Below, piece by piece: positions 26,096-33,744 of a DNA stretch of 38,605 bases. This stretch comes from a bacterium (GTDB taxonomy: Bacteria; Campylobacterota; Campylobacteria; Campylobacterales; Sulfurimonadaceae). Every line of letters starts with the position of its first letter. Position 1 is the first letter of the stretch. The notes below the pieces were generated by a model. It was not told the origin of the DNA. It made no database searches and was given only the letters and a program-made list of their open reading frames with translations. The position numbers and the translations under genes were made by a program. The stretch lies in the NCBI GenBank assembly GCA_018824305.1, contig JAHJGM010000049.1:1-38605 (forward strand), in the 5' to 3' direction.

Positions 26096-27081
26096 GACCA
26101 TCTCCCTTTTATCTCATATCCGCAATTTGTACATTTGCCATCTATGAGACTTAGAATCTGCGAATTAAATCCATTTCTCTCTATCAGCTTTTTAGCGCAA
26201 TTTGGACAATAGGTACTGCTATCATTTGCAATATTGCCCAAATAGATATATTTGATCGCGTGTTTTTGTGCTATTGCTTTGGCTTTTAACAGTGTATTAA
26301 GGGGGGTATTGGCTGTATCTTGCATCTTATAATCCGGATGAAAGGCACTGAAGTGCCAAGGTATTTCGGTACCCAGTTTCGTAGCTATAAACTCCGCCAT
26401 TTGTTCTATCTCTTCGCTGCTGTCATTGACCCCCGGTATAAGAAGTGTTGTTATCTCAAGCCAGATATTGCTTTTTGCAAACTCTATAAGCGATTCTAAG
26501 ACACCTTCAAGATTTACTTTTAAAACTTTTTTATAATAATCATGCGAGAAGCTTTTTAGGTCGATATTGGCTGCGTCAAGCCAAGAGTGCATGTCTGCTA
26601 TCACTTCATGTGATTCATACCCGCTGGAAACAAAAACATTCTTTAGTCCCTTTTCTCTTGCCAATACTCCTATGTCTTTTGCATAGGGATACCATATAGT
26701 CGGTTCATTATAGGTGTAGCTAATACTTTGGCAGTTGTATTTTAGAGCGAGTTCGACTACATCTTCGGGCATCAATGTGACACTCTCATCTACGACTGTT
26801 GTTTGCGAGATCGAGTAGTTTTGGCAGAACGGACATCTGAAATTACACCCTACGGTCCCCAGTGACAAGGAGAGCGTATTTGGCAAAAAATGGTAAAGAG
26901 GTTTTTTCTCTATGGGGTCTACATGTACGGCACTTGGATGACCGTAAGTTTTATTGACTAGTTTGGAATCTATATTGTAGTTGATACCGCAGATCCCGTG
27001 GCCATCTTTTTTTAGAGTACAGTAATGTTTGCATAAAACGCATTCTATGGAATTTTCATCATTATAGCGGTAGTACTTCAT
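26092..27081 (-). CDS. amrS: AmmeMemoRadiSam system radical SAM enzyme
   Basis: A 329-residue radical SAM protein. The cluster motif is CNFRCPFC (CX3CX2C) in the context GTVGCNFRCPFCQNYSISQ, preceded by an N-terminal Cys motif (CVLCKHYC...GHGICGIN) and followed by a C-terminal zinc-ribbon pair (CPNC ... CTNCGYEIKGRWS). This layout is diagnostic of the AmmeMemoRadiSam enzyme, formerly confused with pyruvate formate-lyase activators. The overlap is 20 bases with the AMMECR1-like gene upstream and four bases with the Memo gene downstream, so the three are translated as a unit. The substrate is unknown; published genome-context ideas include modification of a nucleobase or a cofactor. Confidence 0.92.
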   Translation of the reverse strand: MKYYRYNDENSIECVLCKHYCTLKKDGHGICGINYNIDSKLVNKTYGHPSAVHVDPIEKKPLYHFLPNTLSLSLGTVGCNFRCPFCQNYSISQTTVVDESVTLMPEDVVELALKYNCQSISYTYNEPTIWYPYAKDIGVLAREKGLKNVFVSSGYESHEVIADMHSWLDAANIDLKSFSHDYYKKVLKVNLEGVLESLIEFAKSNIWLEITTLLIPGVNDSSEEIEQMAEFIATKLGTEIPWHFSAFHPDYKMQDTANTPLNTLLKAKAIAQKHAIKYIYLGNIANDSSTYCPNCAKKLIERNGFNSQILSLIDGKCTNCGYEIKGRWS

Positions 27082-27634
27082 CGAATCTCTCCTCTAAGGC
27101 ATCGACTCTATAACTGTAGATGCTTGGATGTTCCTCATATATAGACGGATTTGCACCTGCCTTATAGCTTAAGTGTTCTAAAAACTCTTCAGTTGAGGGC
27201 AGTTGTTCCCATACTTGAGGTAAAAATGTTCCCTGATATATCCCCTGTTTCAAAATCAATCCGTCAAGACGGGGTGTTATCTTCGTAAGAAGATCAGTAT
27301 AATCATCATAGTTTATCAATTCAGGTTCTGTCAAAACAGAGACTTCTAGCTTCAGATGTGATAACTCATCTACACTCAAAGATGAAAATCTGGGATCGTT
27401 AAACGCGGCAGAAACGGCATTACCTACAATATCATCCAGTAGACTTCTATGGGCGATAATAGAACCAATACAGCCTCGAAGCTGATTGTCATAGTGCAGT
27501 GTTACAAATGCCGCACCGTTTTTTAAAAGGTAAGGGTATTCTTCAAAAAGATCTGCTCTATCGATCTTATAATCGGCATCAAATCTGTTAAGAATCGCTG
27601 TTTTTGCAATACGAAGTAAAATATTATCTAACAT
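27062..27634 (-). CDS. amrA: AmmeMemoRadiSam system protein A (AMMECR1 domain)
   Basis: A 190-residue protein of the AMMECR1 family, recognised by LRGCIGSI (the conserved L-R-G-C-I-G motif with a buried Cys), the segment NAVSAAFNDPRFSSLSVDELSHLKLEVSVLT, and LDGLILKQGIYQGTFLPQVWEQLPS; the family length is 180-220 residues. The N-terminal stretch runs to about residue 20 before the first strand. It is first in the operon: stop overlapping the radical SAM start by 20 bases. Upstream are 124 bases that also hold the amtB-glnK terminator. Biochemical activity is unknown. A role alongside the radical SAM and Memo proteins is inferred from the conserved set. Confidence 0.92.
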   Translation of the reverse strand: MLDNILLRIAKTAILNRFDADYKIDRADLFEEYPYLLKNGAAFVTLHYDNQLRGCIGSIIAHRSLLDDIVGNAVSAAFNDPRFSSLSVDELSHLKLEVSVLTEPELINYDDYTDLLTKITPRLDGLILKQGIYQGTFLPQVWEQLPSTEEFLEHLSYKAGANPSIYEEHPSIYSYRVDALEERFDEVLPL

Positions 27635-27729
27635 AATTTCCCCTTTAAAAAGAGATTGTTTGATTATATAACAAATTTAAATTCAGGAAGTTTAAAAAAA
27701 AGTTTTAGGTCGGCAGTTATAAGGAAGAG

Positions 27730-27752
27730 TAGGCACAAAAGATTTGTGCCTA
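27730..27752 (-). terminator. terminator of the amtB-glnK operon
   Basis: TAGGCACAAA and TTTGTGCCTA form a perfect 10-bp stem with a three-base loop, starting seven bases after the glnK stop. On the reverse strand it is followed by CTCTTCCTTAT, a T-rich but not pure-T tail. Confidence 0.75.
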
Positions 27753-27758
27753 AGGTTG

Positions 27759-28097
<339 letters not shown>

Positions 28098-28112
28098 CTA
28101 AATATCCTTCAA

Positions 28113-29417
28113 TTATAAGTTTAATCCACGTTCACCGTGTACTGCTTCATCAAGACCAACTGTTTCTACTTCTTCACTAACACGTCCGCCACCAGTGATT
28201 GCAGAAGCTATAAAGTAAACTATAACTGTACCGACTAGAGTTACTAGACCGACAACTGCGATAGATTCAAGTTGAACCATGATTTGTCCCATTCTGTCAT
28301 CACTTGCTTTAAGTGGACCGTCCCATAAAAGATCTTTGTCGTTTAGAGCGAATATACCAGTTGCTAATGCACCCCATAGACCAGCTAGGAAGTGAATACC
28401 AAATGCATCTAAACTATCATCATATCCAAGTTTTTTCTTCAAGAAAGCTACACCGAAGAAACCGATTACTGAACCAACTATACCGATGATGAAAGCTCCG
28501 CCAACACCAACAAAACCAGCAGCCGGAGTGATCGCAACTAGACCAGCTACAACACCTGAAGCTGCCCCAAGAAGAGTAGGTTTTTTGAAGATTACCCATT
28601 CAATTACCAACCATGTGATAGCTGCTGCTGCAGTTGCTATTGTAGTAGTTAAAAGAGCTACACCAGCGATTGCATTTGCACCGAATGCAGAACCTGCATT
28701 GAATCCATACCAACCAAACCAAAGGATAGCTGCACCAAGAGCAGTTAACATAACACTCATAGGTTTCATAGCGATTTTTGGATATCCGGCACGTTTACCG
28801 ACCAAGAAAGCAAGAACTAAACCAGCAAGACCACCATTCATGTGAACAACTGTTCCACCTGCGAAGTCAAGAGTACCGGCATCAAATAGGAATCCTCCAC
28901 CCCATACCATGTGAGCGATTGGAGCATAAACTACAACTGTCCAGATAGCTGCAAATATTAGCCATGTAGAAAATTTCATACGCTCGATAATAGAACCACT
29001 AGCAATAGCAACAGTAATAGCAGCAAATGTACCTTGGAACGCAATGAATACGAAAGTCGGGTATGTACCGCTTAAATCTGTCCACTTAATGCCCTCAAGC
29101 ATAAAGTTAGATAAACCACCTATAACACTGTTTAAACTGCCATCAGCTGAACCAAATGCCATTGAATAACCAGCAACAACCCAAGCGATAAACGCAACAC
29201 TAAATCCTACGAAAACCATCGCATATGCGTTAAGCACGTTTTTCGCACGAGTCATACCACCGTAAAACAGAGCAAGACCTGCCGGAGTCATTAGTAATAC
29301 CAATGCAGTAGAAATCATCATCCACGCAGTGTTACCACTATCTAGTGTAGGAGCAGCATCTTCAGCAAGTACTAAAGATGGTAAAAGCAATAACGTTGCT
29401 AAAAGCCATTTTTTCAT
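28113..29417 (-). CDS. amtB: ammonium transporter AmtB
   Basis: A 434-residue ammonium channel of the Amt/Rh family with a cleavable signal peptide (KKWLLATLLLLPSLVLA) followed by eleven hydrophobic helices. Markers are TPAGLALFYGGMTRAKNVLNAYAM, FVFIAFQGTFAAITVAIASG, YAPIAHMVWGGGFLFDAGTLDFAGGTVVHMNGGLAGL, containing the first pore His, and DAFGIHFLAGLWGAL with the twin pore His. It is cotranscribed with glnK 15 bases downstream. The last 15 or so residues (VETVGLDEAVHGERGLNL) are the cytosolic tail which GlnK contacts. The upstream region carries two palindromes, one in the leader and one 86 bases before the ATG, that are candidates for nitrogen control. No sigma54 -24/-12 element is visible. 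Confidence 0.96.
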   Translation of the reverse strand: MKKWLLATLLLLPSLVLAEDAAPTLDSGNTAWMMISTALVLLMTPAGLALFYGGMTRAKNVLNAYAMVFVGFSVAFIAWVVAGYSMAFGSADGSLNSVIGGLSNFMLEGIKWTDLSGTYPTFVFIAFQGTFAAITVAIASGSIIERMKFSTWLIFAAIWTVVVYAPIAHMVWGGGFLFDAGTLDFAGGTVVHMNGGLAGLVLAFLVGKRAGYPKIAMKPMSVMLTALGAAILWFGWYGFNAGSAFGANAIAGVALLTTTIATAAAAITWLVIEWVIFKKPTLLGAASGVVAGLVAITPAAGFVGVGGAFIIGIVGSVIGFFGVAFLKKKLGYDDSLDAFGIHFLAGLWGALATGIFALNDKDLLWDGPLKASDDRMGQIMVQLESIAVVGLVTLVGTVIVYFIASAITGGGRVSEEVETVGLDEAVHGERGLNL

Positions 29418-29431
29418 TTTCTTTCCTTTAT

Positions 29432-29447
29432 ACTCAATTGCTTGAGT
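29432..29447 (-). promoter_or_regulatory. inverted repeat in the amtB leader
   Basis: ACTCAA-TTGC-TTGAGT (6-bp arms, four-base spacer), 14-30 bases upstream of the amtB ATG, adjoining the Shine-Dalgarno AAAGGAAAG. It could be an operator or an RNA hairpin next to the ribosome site. Confidence 0.4.
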
Positions 29448-29502
29448 GAATTAATTTATGAGAAAAGTATATCACTTCGTTGTATATTAAAAATCAATTA
29501 TA

Positions 29503-29519
29503 TGATTAAAATTTAATCA
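29503..29519. promoter_or_regulatory. 17-bp palindrome TGATTAAA-A-TTTAATCA between amtB and selO
   Basis: Perfect 8-bp arms with one central base, 86-102 bases before the amtB ATG and 80-96 before selO. The divergent position allows control of either gene. AT-rich sequence makes chance palindromes more likely, hence the low confidence. Confidence 0.4.
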
Positions 29520-29598
29520 ATTGAAAAAATACCTATAAGTTTTGACTATATTGCATCGCTTATATGCTTTGAAGCTATATCTATGTAAAACTGCAGGT

Positions 29599-31005
29599 AT
29601 GAAATTAGAAAATATAAAGTTAAAGACCGATTATCTGAATTTTGATGAAGAGTTTTTCCATAAAGTAAAACCAATGCCCTTAAAGGGGGCTTTTTTGATA
29701 TCTGCGAATGCTGAGATCGCAAAGCTATTAAATATAGATATTGATGAACTCTCTAGTAAAGAGTTCGTTGAGTTTGTCAATGGAAATACTATATTAGAGG
29801 GAAGCGAACCGTTTGCTATGTGTTATGCGGGTCATCAGTTTGGATACTATGTTCCGCGTCTTGGCGACGGCAGAGCTATTAATCTTGGAGAGTTAAATGG
29901 GTGGCATCTGCAACTCAAAGGATCCGGACTAACGCGTTATTCAAGAGAGGGTGACGGAAGAGCCGTGCTTCGTTCCTCCATCCGAGAATATCTGATGAGC
30001 GAGGCGATGCATGCTCTAGGTGTACCGACGACGAGAGCTTTGGCTGTGATAGGCAGTAATGAGAATATCGCACGTGAAAGATGGGAAAAAGGAGCGATCG
30101 TTTTAAGAGTATCGTCTAGCTGGATACGATTTGGTACATTTGAGTACTTCTATTATAAGAAGAGATACGAAAAACTTGAACAGCTGGCAGATTATGTTTT
30201 AAAACAAAGCTTTAGTGAGTATGCCGATAAAGAGAATAGATATATATTAATGTACGAAGAGATAGTAAAACGCACTGCACACCTTATGGCTTATTGGCAA
30301 AGCATAGGTTTCTCTCACGGAGTAATGAACACGGATAATATGTCCATTGCCGGACTCACTATCGATTACGGACCGTACTCGTTCTTGGATGACTATGATT
30401 TTGACTTTATATGTAACCATACCGATGTGGAGGGGCGATACAGTTTTGGAAATCAGCCCAATATAGGTTACTGGAATCTCTCCATGCTGCTTAAAGCTCT
30501 CTCTCCTCTTATAAATATGGATAAGGGAAAAGAGATACTAGAGAAGTATCCTGCATATTTCACACAAAAGTTTCATTCTTTGATGTGTGCAAAGCTTGGA
30601 ATTAGTGAGAGCAAAGAGCACTCAAAACTTATACAGTGGCTTTTTAATATTATGCAAAATGATGCTGTTGACTATACGCTTTTCTTTAGAACACTCAGTG
30701 AATATAATGATAGAAGCGAGATATCTAAGCTTTTTATATCAGATAAACGAATAGTTGAGTGGTTGGAGGAGTATGAAAAAGAGCTTCCATATAAAGAGGG
30801 CATGAAAAGAGTCAATCCAAAATATGTTCTAAAAAACTATATGCTTCAAGAAGCAATAGAAAAAGCGGAGATCGGAGATTATTCTTTGGTTGATTCACTT
30901 TTAAAGATAGCACAAGATCCATATGAAGAACATGCAGAATTTAACTCTTATGCAAAGGCTACACCGCATCAGTTAAAGGCATTAAAGCTCAGTTGTTCCT
31001 CCTAG
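29599..31005 (+). CDS. selO: SelO/YdiU-family protein adenylyltransferase
   Basis: A pseudokinase-fold enzyme that transfers AMP to Ser, Thr or Tyr of target proteins (AMPylation), linked to redox stress in bacteria and mitochondria. At 468 residues it has CYAGHQFGYYVPRLGDGRAINLGE, SGLTRYSREGDGRAVLRSSIREYLMSEAMHALGVPTTRAL, HGVMNTDNM with the catalytic-loop Asn, and IDYGPYSFLDDYD with the metal-binding Asp. The C-terminal end is SCSS, where other bacterial members carry the redox-active Cys (selenocysteine in animals). ATG at 29599 is chosen because GCAGGT precedes it and homologues start at this point (KLENIKLKTDYLNFDEEFFHKV); TTG at 29542 would add 19 residues without a ribosome site. Confidence 0.92.
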   Translation: MKLENIKLKTDYLNFDEEFFHKVKPMPLKGAFLISANAEIAKLLNIDIDELSSKEFVEFVNGNTILEGSEPFAMCYAGHQFGYYVPRLGDGRAINLGELNGWHLQLKGSGLTRYSREGDGRAVLRSSIREYLMSEAMHALGVPTTRALAVIGSNENIARERWEKGAIVLRVSSSWIRFGTFEYFYYKKRYEKLEQLADYVLKQSFSEYADKENRYILMYEEIVKRTAHLMAYWQSIGFSHGVMNTDNMSIAGLTIDYGPYSFLDDYDFDFICNHTDVEGRYSFGNQPNIGYWNLSMLLKALSPLINMDKGKEILEKYPAYFTQKFHSLMCAKLGISESKEHSKLIQWLFNIMQNDAVDYTLFFRTLSEYNDRSEISKLFISDKRIVEWLEEYEKELPYKEGMKRVNPKYVLKNYMLQEAIEKAEIGDYSLVDSLLKIAQDPYEEHAEFNSYAKATPHQLKALKLSCSS

Positions 31006-31062
31006 ACGTTCATTAAGAGATTGCATATTGCAAAGTTAGTAGAAACTTAAGGCAAGTTTCGC

Positions 31063-31068
31063 TAGAAT
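31063..31068 (+). promoter_or_regulatory. -10 box of gyrA
   Basis: TAGAAT in TTTCGCTAGAATGGG, 28 bases before the ATG. No clear -35 element. Confidence 0.45.
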
Positions 31069-31096
31069 GGGAAAAAATTATTTCTAGGCATGATTG

Positions 31097-32635
31097 ATGA
31101 ACGATTTGTTGCAAAACGGTGAAATACAAAACATAAACATAGAAGACACTTTACAGAGCAGTTATCTTGACTATTCTATGAGTGTCATTATAGGTCGTGC
31201 GCTTCCTGATGTTCGTGATGGTTTAAAACCTGTTCATAGACGTATACTTTATGCTATGGATAAACTCAACTTATCAGCCGGTGCAAAGTATAAAAAATCA
31301 GCGCGTATAGTCGGTGACGTTATCGGTCAGTATCACCCTCATGGGGATACTGCTGTTTATGACGCGCTAGTACGTATGGCTCAGCCATTTTCTATGAGTA
31401 TGCCACTCGTCGACGGACAAGGGAACTTCGGTTCGATCGATGGCGATAATGCGGCTGCTATGCGTTATACGGAAGCTCGTATGACAAGATATGCAGGCGA
31501 ACTTCTTAAAGACCTTGAAAAAAATACTGTCAATATGATAGACAACTATGACGGTACGACTCAAGAGCCTGATGTTCTTCCTACTCGTGTTCCAAACCTT
31601 CTTATCAACGGTTCAAGCGGGATCGCGGTCGGTATGGCTACAAATATTCCTCCACACAATCCAAGAGAGATCATAGATGGACTAAAAGTTCTTTTAGAAA
31701 ATCCTGACTGTGAACTTTATGAACTTATGGAGTATATCAAGGCACCTGACTTTCCAACCGGTGGAACCATTTTTGGTAAAAAAGGGATCATGGATGCGTA
31801 TGAGACAGGACGCGGTCGTATTAAAGTGCGTGCAAAGACTCATATTGAGAAAAAAGCGAACAAAGATGTCATCGTCATAGATGAACTTCCATATCAGGTC
31901 AATAAAGCTCGTTTGATCGAGAGTATCGCTAACCTTGTAAAAGAGAAAGTGATAGAGGGTATCTCTGAGATAAGAGACGAATCTGACCGTGAAGGTATCC
32001 GTGTCGTCATCGAACTTAAACGCGATGCGATGAGTGAGATCGTACTGAATAACCTGTACAAATCTACAAATATGCAGACTACGTTTGGTATTATCATGTT
32101 ATCTATCCTAAACCAAGAACCTCGTATTTTTGGGATTAAAGAGATATTGAAGCAGTTTATCAACCACCGTAAGACTGTCATCATCCGTAGAACTATCTTT
32201 GATCTTGAAAAAGCAAAAGCTCGTGCGCATATCTTAGAGGGTCTGAAAAAAGCGCTTGACATCATTGATGAGATCATCAGAGTTATCAAGACAAGTGCAA
32301 GTATCGAAGATGCCCGTGACAATTTGGTAAGCGAATTTGATTTTTCACCTATTCAGGCACAAAGTATCGTGGATATGCGTCTTGGTAGATTAACAGGTCT
32401 AGAACGTGAAAAGATCGAGAATGAACTAAGAGAACTTATCGCACTTATCGAGTATCTAGAATCTATCTTAAAAAGTGAAGAGGTCTTACACGGAATCATC
32501 AAAGCGGAATTTGATGAGATATATGAAAGTTATTCTATAGAAAGACGTACGGATATCGAAGATGATTATGATGACATCGATATAGAAGATCTTATCCCTA
32601 ATGAGCCTATGGTCGTTACAATTACTCACCGTTGA
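31097..32635 (+). CDS. gyrA: DNA gyrase subunit A, N-terminal part ending at an in-frame TGA
   Basis: The breakage-reunion part of GyrA, which together with GyrB introduces negative supercoils. The 512 residues carry the winged-helix and tower domains: [38 protein letters not shown] (QRDR with Thr at the 83-equivalent and Asp at the 87-equivalent, a quinolone-susceptible pattern), and MRYTEARMT with the active-site Tyr. ATG at 31097 follows AGG; a TTG three bases earlier is less likely. The frame ends with VVTITHR and TGA at 32633-32635. The next codons read YIKRVPLAQYEKQRRGGKGKT, the expected continuation, so the gene is one gyrA interrupted by a stop. Without it the product would be 828 residues. 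Confidence 0.95.
   Translation: MNDLLQNGEIQNINIEDTLQSSYLDYSMSVIIGRALPDVRDGLKPVHRRILYAMDKLNLSAGAKYKKSARIVGDVIGQYHPHGDTAVYDALVRMAQPFSMSMPLVDGQGNFGSIDGDNAAAMRYTEARMTRYAGELLKDLEKNTVNMIDNYDGTTQEPDVLPTRVPNLLINGSSGIAVGMATNIPPHNPREIIDGLKVLLENPDCELYELMEYIKAPDFPTGGTIFGKKGIMDAYETGRGRIKVRAKTHIEKKANKDVIVIDELPYQVNKARLIESIANLVKEKVIEGISEIRDESDREGIRVVIELKRDAMSEIVLNNLYKSTNMQTTFGIIMLSILNQEPRIFGIKEILKQFINHRKTVIIRRTIFDLEKAKARAHILEGLKKALDIIDEIIRVIKTSASIEDARDNLVSEFDFSPIQAQSIVDMRLGRLTGLEREKIENELRELIALIEYLESILKSEEVLHGIIKAEFDEIYESYSIERRTDIEDDYDDIDIEDLIPNEPMVVTITHR
32633..32635 (+). other. gyrA: in-frame TGA in gyrA where a Gly codon is expected
   Basis: Codon 513. Family alignment at this site is ..SHxG-Y.. (E. coli LSHQGYVKY), so Gly is expected in THR-x-YIKR, and one G-to-T change turns GGA into TGA. 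The reading frame before and after is undisturbed, and the whole gene spans 31097-33583 as one unit. Confidence 0.9.
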
Positions 32636-33583
32636 TACATTAAACGTGTTCCTCTTGCACAGTATGAAAAACAACGCCGTGGCGGTAAAGGTAAAACAGC
32701 TGTAACTATTTATGAAGATGACTTTATAGAGAAATTCTTTACATGTAACACGCATGATACTTTACTGTTTATAACTAACCGCGGTCAGCTACACTGGTTG
32801 AAGGTATACAAAATTCCTGAAGGAAGCAGAACGGCAAAAGGTAAAGCGGTTGTAAATCTCATTAATCTAATGGCTGATGAAAGTATCTGTTCTATCCTTC
32901 CTACAACTGATTTTAGTGAAGATAAATCGTTGACTTTCTTTACTGAACAAGGGATTGTAAAACGTACAAATCTTTCAGAGTTCTCAAACATCAGAAGCAA
33001 CGGTGTCAGAGCTATCGTTCTTGATGATGACGACACACTGATCGTTGCTAAGATAGCGACTAAAGAAACAAAATATCTTTTCATCGTGACTCAAAAAGCT
33101 CAGTGTATTAAATTCGATATAGAAAAAACTCGTGAGCAAGGTCGTAGCACTCGTGGTGTAAGAGGTATTAAGTTTAAAATAGCCGGCGATAAAGTAGTCG
33201 ATGCGAATGTCATAGAAAGCGATGAGCAAGAGATCCTTATGGTGAGTGAAAAAGGTATCGGCAAACGTACGGATGCCGGAGAATACAGACTCACTAATCG
33301 TGGCGGTTCAGGTGTTATCGCAATGAAACTAAACCAAAAGACAGGCGTGAACGTCGTAGGTTGTCTGATGGTAGATGAAAACATGGATATGATGGCTCTG
33401 ACTGTCGGCGGTAAGATGATACGTGTCGATATGCAGACGATCTCAAAATCATCAAGAAATACAAGCGGTGTCTATATCGTAAAAGGTGATGATGTCGTCA
33501 ATGTGTCTCGTTGTCCGAAAAAAGAGGAAGATGAAGATGATGATTCAGAATCTGAAGATGTTTCGACTTTAGATCTAGAATAA
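32636..33583 (+). CDS. gyrA: DNA gyrase subunit A, C-terminal domain after the in-frame TGA
   Basis: Same frame as the upstream gyrA part. It encodes the GyrA box QRRGGKG (32672-32692) and the six-bladed beta-pinwheel repeats (LLFITNRGQLHWLKVYKIPEGSR, LTFFTEQGIVKRTNLSEFS, YLFIVTQKAQCIKFDIEKTREQGRSTRGVRGIKF, ILMVSEKGIGKRTDAGEYRLTNRGGSGVI, MMALTVGGKMIRVDMQTISKSSRNTSGVYIV), with an acidic tail typical of GyrA. The first possible start in frame after the TGA is TTG at 32798, with no ribosome binding site, and it would omit the GyrA box and the first blade. Stand-alone translation is therefore unlikely; readthrough, a base-call error or a recent mutation is more plausible. Confidence 0.9.
   Translation, partial: YIKRVPLAQYEKQRRGGKGKTAVTIYEDDFIEKFFTCNTHDTLLFITNRGQLHWLKVYKIPEGSRTAKGKAVVNLINLMADESICSILPTTDFSEDKSLTFFTEQGIVKRTNLSEFSNIRSNGVRAIVLDDDDTLIVAKIATKETKYLFIVTQKAQCIKFDIEKTREQGRSTRGVRGIKFKIAGDKVVDANVIESDEQEILMVSEKGIGKRTDAGEYRLTNRGGSGVIAMKLNQKTGVNVVGCLMVDENMDMMALTVGGKMIRVDMQTISKSSRNTSGVYIVKGDDVVNVSRCPKKEEDEDDDSESEDVSTLDLE
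32739..32748. repeat. TTACATGTAA palindrome, copy 5
   Basis: Exact copy in the GyrA C-terminal domain (frame TTT ACA TGT AAC). Confidence 0.9.
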
Positions 33584-33594
33584 AACTTCTTACA

Positions 33595-33632
33595 GTTTCG
33601 ATATATCGCTTATAAAGCTGATATATCGAAAC
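33595..33632. terminator. long inverted repeat after gyrA
   Basis: GTTTCGATATATC (33595-33607) pairs perfectly with GATATATCGAAAC (33620-33632), and inner GCT/AGC add three pairs around a bulged T and the loop TATAA. The stem is 16 bp in total, 12 bases after the gyrA stop. There is no T-run, so it may be a bidirectional or Rho-associated end, or a protein-binding palindrome before flgR. Confidence 0.55.
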
Positions 33633-33695
33633 AAGCTCCCATCGTATCAATATATATCCCATAAATTTCACAGTCGAGTTTAATGATAATTTAGT

Positions 33696-33701
33696 TAAAA
33701 T
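33696..33701 (+). promoter_or_regulatory. possible -10 box of flgR
   Basis: TAAAAT in TTTAGTTAAAATTGCCCC, 43 bases before the ATG. It is a moderate match only. Confidence 0.35.
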
Positions 33702-33744
33702 TGCCCCATAAAAATAGTAGTTTTAAAGATTAAAAGTGAGGTTT

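Noticed and set aside
29542-29598. TTG start 57 bases upstream of selO ATG
   Set aside because: The extra 19 residues have no similarity to the family and no ribosome site precedes the TTG.
31090-31092. ATG at 31090 as gyrA start
   Set aside because: It is out of frame with the gyrA coding sequence; ATG 31097 is in frame and matches the family N-terminus.
31097-33583. Reassigned UGA = Gly genetic code to explain the gyrA stop
   Set aside because: UGA is used as a normal stop in this window (stops at 12865, 26092 on reverse strand, 36465), and the reassigned code is known in other bacterial phyla (e.g. Gracilibacteria). A single site points to error, mutation or local readthrough.
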